From NCBI GenBank assembly GCA_043813895.1, contig JBDRKQ010000192.1, positions 1 to 18,444 on the forward strand: 18,444 bases of DNA. The letters run 5' to 3'. Position numbers and translations under genes: made by a program. Shown one piece after another: positions 14,418 to 18,444 of the stretch. Positions within the stretch are counted from its first letter, which is position 1; the number at the start of each line of letters is the position of its first letter. The notes beneath the pieces were generated by a model. That model did no database searches. It was not told where the DNA came from and was given only the letters and a program-made list of their open reading frames with translations. This stretch comes from CAZTAR01 sp043813895. Its GTDB lineage: Bacteria; Planctomycetota; Phycisphaerae; UBA1845; UTPLA1.

Positions 14418-15035
14418 ATGACGCAACGAACCTCCGGAATCTATGGCTTACTGTCTTCAGCTACTATCTATCAACGTTTGCAGTCCCTCACTGGACGTTC
14501 ATCAACTTGGGGCGTATTCTCAGATGAACACATTCGAGCGAAACCCGGCGACCGCGTACTCGACATCGGTTGCGGCACAGCGCATATTCTCGACTTCCTT
14601 CCGGACGTCGAATACTTCGGTTTCGATCCGAGTGAAAAGTATATCGCTCGCGCGCGACAGCGCTTCGGAGATCGTGGGGCATTTTGGGCGGAGCGCGTCA
14701 GCACGGCGACGCTGGATAAAGTACCGGCTTGCAACTTGGTCCTGGCGATCGGCGTCCTGCATCATCTGGATGATGACGAGGCCGGTCGTCTGTTTGCTCT
14801 CTCGCGTGCCGCGCTTAAAAACGGCGGCCGGCTCTTGACTTTGGATCCTTGCTACACGGATAATCAGTCGCGCGTTGCGCGGATGCTCATCGGCCTGGAT
14901 CGAGGACGAAATATCAGAAAGGCAGATGAATATGAAGACCTCGCCGCGAGCGCCTTCCCGCAAACTCGCGTCACGATCCGGCGCGACTTGTTGTGGATAC
15001 CATGGACACACATTATATTGGAATGCGAGCGGTAG
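14418..15035 (+). CDS. Class I SAM-dependent methyltransferase (205 residues)
   Basis: The start TQRTSGIYGLLSSATIYQRL is typical of a small bacterial methyltransferase group with a conserved 'SGIY.LLS...Y...Q' cap. Motif I is VLDIGCGTAHIL (47-58), YFGFDPSEKYI (66-76) ends strand 2, LVLAIGVLHHLDDDEA (107-122) is motif IV with the following helix, and LKNGGRLLTLDPCY (133-146) is the post-IV strand. ATG 14418 is chosen because GGAG lies 9 bases upstream (14405-14408); GTG 14397 and ATG 14403 are in-frame alternatives adding 7 and 5 residues. The gene follows the membrane protein within the operon. The acceptor is unknown; sugar O-methylation is the plain reading. Confidence 0.8.
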   Translation: MTQRTSGIYGLLSSATIYQRLQSLTGRSSTWGVFSDEHIRAKPGDRVLDIGCGTAHILDFLPDVEYFGFDPSEKYIARARQRFGDRGAFWAERVSTATLDKVPACNLVLAIGVLHHLDDDEAGRLFALSRAALKNGGRLLTLDPCYTDNQSRVARMLIGLDRGRNIRKADEYEDLAASAFPQTRVTIRRDLLWIPWTHIILECER

Positions 15036-15129
15036 CTAGCGACGAACTGCCGTGAAACGCTGCGTGGTTGCCTTCGATTTCGTGCGCCTCCTTGTGGCCG
15101 ACGCCGGCCTGCCGGAAGACTGGGGAGTC

Positions 15130-16152
15130 ATGAGAAACAGCGGATTACGTGTCATGGTCACAGGCGGAGCGGGTTTCATCGGCTCCGAGTTGTCCCGGCA
15201 ATTGGCGGCCGCAAGCCACGAAGTGCTCATCGTCGACAATCTGGCCAATGGTCGCCTCGAAAACGTGCAGGACATCCTGAGCGAGCGCGTCTGCTTCTTC
15301 GAGGTGGACATCCGCGACGACGCGCGCATGCGAGTGCTACTCGCTGGCACCGATCTGGTCTATCACCTGGCCTGCCTCGGTGTGCGGCATTCCATACACT
15401 CGCCGCTGGAGAACCACGAGGTAAACGCGGACGCCACGCTGAAGCTGCTACTCGCGGCTCGCGACCTGCATGTGTCCCGATTCGTGTATGTCTCAACTTC
15501 GGAGGTTTACGGGACCGCAAAGACGGCACCCATGACCGAAGAGCACCCGGCCTTTCCACACACTGTCTATGGGGCCTCCAAGCTGGCGGGCGAGTGCTAT
15601 GCCCGCGCGCACCATCGTACCTACGGCTACGAAACTGTCATGGTGCGCCCGTTCAACGCGTTTGGCCCGCGCTGCCACCATGAAGGTGACAGTGGCGAGG
15701 TCATACCGAAGTTCTTGCTGCGCTGCATGGCCGGCCGCCCGATGATCGTCTTTGGCGACGGCACGCAGACTCGTGACTTCAGCTACGTCGCCGACACCGC
15801 TCGCGGAATCAGACATGCCGGTCTTTGCGACAAGGCTGTCGGCCAGACGATCAACCTCGGTGTAGGACGGGAGATCACGATTAATGAGTTGGCTCGCGAG
15901 GTGGCGGGAGTCGTCGGGCGACCCGATGCGGAGATCATTCACGATCCACCGAGGCCTGGCGACGTCCTGCGGCTCTGTGCCGAGACAAGTCTGGCGCGCC
16001 GGCTCCTGGACTATAAACCGAAGACGAGCCTGAGGGCCGGCCTGCAGGAACTCCTCAGTTGGTATCGCGACTCCGGGCAGACCGTAGAGCAACTCCTCGA
16101 GCAGGAGCAATCACGCAACTGGGAAGCGGAGACAAGCCACATCGATGAGTGA
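15130..16152 (+). CDS. Extended SDR nucleotide-sugar epimerase/dehydratase
   Basis: This 340-residue protein has MVTGGAGFIGSELSRQL (9-25) as the NAD-binding glycine motif, FEVDIRD for the adenine-binding Asp, STSEVYG (122-128) with the catalytic Ser/Thr, and VYGASKLAGE (146-155) with the catalytic Tyr147-x3-Lys151. Later segments RPFNAFGPRC (173-182) and VFGDGTQTRDFSYVAD (207-222) are the NDP-sugar side seen in UDP-glucose 4-epimerases, UDP-glucuronate decarboxylases and NDP-hexose 4,6-dehydratases. The ATG at 15130 is chosen because the fold begins right after it; a GTG at 15052 would add 26 residues lacking any SDR feature. The stop overlaps the next aminotransferase by 8 bases, so a keto-sugar product handed to that enzyme is likely. 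Which of the three reactions it catalyses cannot be told by eye. Confidence 0.85.
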   Translation: MRNSGLRVMVTGGAGFIGSELSRQLAAASHEVLIVDNLANGRLENVQDILSERVCFFEVDIRDDARMRVLLAGTDLVYHLACLGVRHSIHSPLENHEVNADATLKLLLAARDLHVSRFVYVSTSEVYGTAKTAPMTEEHPAFPHTVYGASKLAGECYARAHHRTYGYETVMVRPFNAFGPRCHHEGDSGEVIPKFLLRCMAGRPMIVFGDGTQTRDFSYVADTARGIRHAGLCDKAVGQTINLGVGREITINELAREVAGVVGRPDAEIIHDPPRPGDVLRLCAETSLARRLLDYKPKTSLRAGLQELLSWYRDSGQTVEQLLEQEQSRNWEAETSHIDE

Positions 16153-17362
16153 TCCAGACCGCTTCATTCCCATCATCCGGCCGGTCCTCGATGAGCGCGA
16201 AGCCGACGCAGCCCGCCGGCCAATACTCACGGGTTGGGTCACCCAGGGCCCCGAGGTCGCGGCGTTTGAGCGCGAGTTCGCCGAGTGGGTTGGCGCGAGA
16301 CATGCCTGCGCCGTCTCCAATTGCACGGCGGCATTGCACCTGGCCTTGCTCGCAGTCGGCGTGAAACCCGCGGACGAGGTAATCACGGTCAGTCACTCGT
16401 ATATCGCCACGGCAAACTCGATCCGCTACTGCGGCGCGATTCCCGTGTTCGTCGACATCGACCCTGACACTTACAACATGGACCCGACCCGAATCGAGTC
16501 TGTGATCACCGAGCGTACCCGTGCCATTCTCTGTGTGCACCAGGTCGGAATGCCCTGTGACCTGGCCAGAATCTCCAAGATCGCGGAACGGCACAACCTG
16601 CCGATTGTGGAAGACGCCGCCTGTGCGATCGGCAGCGAGATCCTGTGGCGGGATCAGTGGGAAAAGATCGGCCGGCCGCATGGCACTCTTGCGTGTTTCT
16701 CGTTCCATCCGCGCAAGCTCCTGACCACCGGCGACGGCGGCATGTTGACAACTTCGGATGCGGAAGTGGATAGCCGGCTTCGGATGTGGCGTCAGCACGG
16801 CATGAGTGTGCCGGACACGGTCCGCCACGAATCGCGACAGGTCATCTTCGAGACGTATCCGATGCTGGGATACAACTACCGCATGACCGACATCCAGGCC
16901 GCGGTGGGACGTGAGCAGCTCAAGCGGTTGCCCGAGATCATCCAGCGGCGACGCGATCTGGCGGCCCGATACAAGCAACAGCTCTCGGAGATCCCCGGTG
17001 TAACGCCGCCCCAGGAACCAGACTGGGCACGAAGCAACTTCCAGAGCTACTGCCTGCGGCTTCCGGCTGAGTGTGATCAGCGAGCGGTTATGCAGTCCAT
17101 GTTGGACGCCGGCGTCGCAACGCGCCGCGGCGTCATGTGCGCCCATCGCGAACCGGCCTACGCCGCCGGTGTGTGGTCCTGCGGCGTCGCGCCTGGCGTT
17201 TGCGATTGCCCGCCCGGCCAGTGCGTACGGCTTTCGGAGAGTGAGTGCGCGCAAGACCAAACGATTCTCCTGCCATTGTTCCACACGATGACGGAGGCCG
17301 ATCAAGACCGTGTCGTCTCGGCGCTCCGCGACGGGGTGTCCGGCGGCGGCCGGAGCAGGTAG
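16145..17362 (+). CDS. DegT/DnrJ/EryC1/StrS aminotransferase with Cys-rich C-terminal segment
   Basis: This 405-residue protein is of the perosamine-synthase/PglE type: GWVTQGPEVAAFEREFAEW (30-48), SNCTAALHLALL (58-69), IVEDAACAIGSE (154-165) with the PLP Asp, FHPRKLLTTGDGGM (187-200) with Schiff-base Lys191, and GYNYRMTDIQAAVG (242-255). The C-terminal part keeps CAHREPAY (332-339) and ILLPLFHTMTE (374-384), but between them lies a Cys-rich stretch with Cys346, 353, 355, 360 and 368, including a C-x-C. The gene overlaps the SDR gene by 8 bases, so the pair probably makes an NDP-4-amino sugar. It ends the + strand run and faces the SGNH gene. A 3-amino product is the alternative. Confidence 0.85.
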   Translation: MSDPDRFIPIIRPVLDEREADAARRPILTGWVTQGPEVAAFEREFAEWVGARHACAVSNCTAALHLALLAVGVKPADEVITVSHSYIATANSIRYCGAIPVFVDIDPDTYNMDPTRIESVITERTRAILCVHQVGMPCDLARISKIAERHNLPIVEDAACAIGSEILWRDQWEKIGRPHGTLACFSFHPRKLLTTGDGGMLTTSDAEVDSRLRMWRQHGMSVPDTVRHESRQVIFETYPMLGYNYRMTDIQAAVGREQLKRLPEIIQRRRDLAARYKQQLSEIPGVTPPQEPDWARSNFQSYCLRLPAECDQRAVMQSMLDAGVATRRGVMCAHREPAYAAGVWSCGVAPGVCDCPPGQCVRLSESECAQDQTILLPLFHTMTEADQDRVVSALRDGVSGGGRSR

Positions 17363-17384
17363 CGTCGGGGGCCCATACCCGACG
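17363..17384 (+). terminator. Weak hairpin directly after the last + strand gene
   Basis: Inverted repeat CGTCGGG (17363-17369) and CCCGACG (17378-17384) with an 8-base loop, beginning at the base after the stop codon. No T-run follows, so it is at best a weak terminator or a 3'-end stabilising hairpin. Confidence 0.3.
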
Positions 17385-17500
17385 AATGCGCTCGCTCGCA
17401 TGCACGATCAAGGCCGGCTCGAAGACCGGTCGCTGCACTTCTGCAGAAAGTGCCTCAAACAGCCCGGATCACGAACTGCCACGACCCGCCCCGCGCGGTC

Positions 17501-17523
17501 GCCACGTCCCGCAGGACGGCGGC
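17501..17523 (-). terminator. Weak GC-rich hairpin after the SGNH hydrolase gene
   Basis: CGTCC (17505-17509) and GGACG (17514-17518) pair across a 4-base loop, and GCC/GGC at the base can extend the stem past a small internal loop. It lies about 12 bases downstream of the - strand stop at 17535. It has no T-tract. Confidence 0.25.
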
Positions 17524-17534
17524 ACTCGATGAAG

Positions 17535-18444
17535 CTACGGAGTCGCCAACGCCCGGGCAATCGCCTCGGCAAACAGATCCGAGACCAGCTCGGCCCCCTC
17601 CGGCGTAAAATGCACATCGTCGAACGTGATGCGGCGGTCGTACGGCAACTGGCCCGCGACATCCACAAACAACACGTCGTGCCCAGCGGCATACTCCTGA
17701 AACGCCGGGTTGAGGTGTTTGATATACCCTCTTTGCCGTCGATCATAGAACGACGATAGAACGACAATCGCATCCGGATTATGAGCACGAATTATCCCGA
17801 TCATGCTGATCAAGTTTCTGATCACATCGCGCGTGACCATCTCATTGATCTCGTCATCCTCGAATCCCGTGAAGGCGTCCTGATCGCGGAACATCGCTGT
17901 TCCGGTACACTCCGCCAGGCTCTGCCGGTTAGCCATTCCCATGGCATGAAACACGGCAGTCATGACCTGGGATTTCGTCAGCCAGCGCGGCACAACCTCG
18001 GCTGCGGAAAAACCGATCGTCTCGTACAGCGTCCTGCGATAGTGGGAATGGTCGGACTTGTAGACGTCCAGCGGCGCGGCCGCCGTGTAGTCGTTCACGC
18101 CGAAGTACAGAATGTACACGTCACTATCGAAGTCGATCACACGGATTGCCAGGTCAATGAGGTTGTCCAACGTCGTGTACCCCATCAGCCCTTCGTTCAG
18201 AACTTCGATCTTCCTGCCGGGAACACGGTGGCTGACCTTCCTGCCGGTAAGGTAGGGCCACACTTCGCTGTCATTGTTGGTGCCCATCGTGGTGCTGCCG
18301 CCGAACGTCGCGATTCGCAGCGTGCCGGGCGGCTTGGCGACGGTCTCGACATCATGTTCGCGCGTGGAGCGAAACCCGAAGCGGTTCACAGTGAACGTCG
18401 GCTCGTTGTACTTCGGATGCACGAACGTGAACGAGTTGTTCGGC
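17535..18444 (-). CDS. SGNH/GDSL-family hydrolase, 5' end beyond the window
   Basis: The frame runs off the right edge. A GTG at 18422 is in frame, but upstream codons stay open and read PNNSFTF, continuing the same pattern, so the real start is outside. Visible SGNH blocks are FGGSTTMG (block I, nucleophile Ser), LNEGLMGYTT (block II Gly), YFGVNDYT (block III Asn) and FDDVHFTPEG (block V, Asp and His). The preceding VNRFGFRS segment is common in bacterial envelope-associated SGNH proteins of this type. In polysaccharide loci such proteins often act as O-acyl esterases or acyltransferases on glycans, but others hydrolyse lipids. A signal peptide or anchor, if any, lies outside the window. It is transcribed towards the + strand operon, so it is separately regulated. 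Confidence 0.8.
   Translation of the reverse strand, partial: PNNSFTFVHPKYNEPTFTVNRFGFRSTREHDVETVAKPPGTLRIATFGGSTTMGTNNDSEVWPYLTGRKVSHRVPGRKIEVLNEGLMGYTTLDNLIDLAIRVIDFDSDVYILYFGVNDYTAAAPLDVYKSDHSHYRRTLYETIGFSAAEVVPRWLTKSQVMTAVFHAMGMANRQSLAECTGTAMFRDQDAFTGFEDDEINEMVTRDVIRNLISMIGIIRAHNPDAIVVLSSFYDRRQRGYIKHLNPAFQEYAAGHDVLFVDVAGQLPYDRRITFDDVHFTPEGAELVSDLFAEAIARALATP

Noticed and set aside
15052..15129. N-terminal extension of the SDR gene from GTG 15052
   Set aside because: The 26 extra residues have no SDR feature, and the Rossmann strand starts right after the ATG at 15130.
16055..17401. Open frame of 448 codons on the - strand
   Set aside because: It is antisense to the second DegT aminotransferase, which has a full set of catalytic motifs.

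Overview
The window reads as part of a surface-polysaccharide / glycoconjugate biosynthesis locus from a GC-rich bacterium. Start codons, Shine-Dalgarno-like sites and tightly overlapping genes are bacterial. A GC-rich Gram-negative-type lineage (planctomycete, acidobacterium or deltaproteobacterium-like) would fit the gene content, but nothing here fixes the taxon.

Layout. (1) 1-114, + strand: the last 37 codons of what looks like a polysaccharide-export ABC transporter ATPase. (2) 313-4698, - strand, visibly less GC-rich than the rest: a 390-residue methyltransferase with a long helical tail, and a 985-residue protein that appears to join a sulfotransferase, a methyltransferase and a GT-B glycosyltransferase through coiled-coil linkers. 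(3) 4699-5385: a 687-base divergent gap without a convincing gene, with a candidate promoter at its right end. (4) 5386-17362, + strand: eleven genes, mostly overlapping or a few bases apart. (5) 17363-17534: a short convergent gap with two weak hairpins. (6) 17535 to the right edge, - strand: an SGNH/GDSL hydrolase cut by the window end.

How the + strand genes may work together. The first three (hexapeptide acetyltransferase, Gfo/Idh/MocA dehydrogenase, DegT aminotransferase) match the set that turns UDP-GlcNAcA into UDP-GlcNAc(3NAc)A; the UDP-GlcNAc 6-dehydrogenase that starts this route is not in the window. After a 204-base gap comes a translationally coupled set: class I aminotransferase, ATP-grasp ligase, amidohydrolase, methyltransferase. 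This could make an amino-acid or other carboxylate building block and amide-link it to an amino sugar; that is an inference. Next come a DPM1/GtrB-like GT2 with two membrane helices and a PF03706-type membrane protein one base apart, suggesting a polyprenyl-phosphate-sugar step and its membrane handling. Last are a second small methyltransferase, an SDR nucleotide-sugar epimerase/dehydratase and a second DegT aminotransferase with an unusual Cys-rich C-terminal segment, probably for another amino sugar.

The two most unusual items are the three-enzyme fusion at 1741-4698 and the aminotransferase / ATP-grasp / amidohydrolase / methyltransferase cassette at 8298-12182. All functions are assigned by reading motifs by eye; no searches were run.
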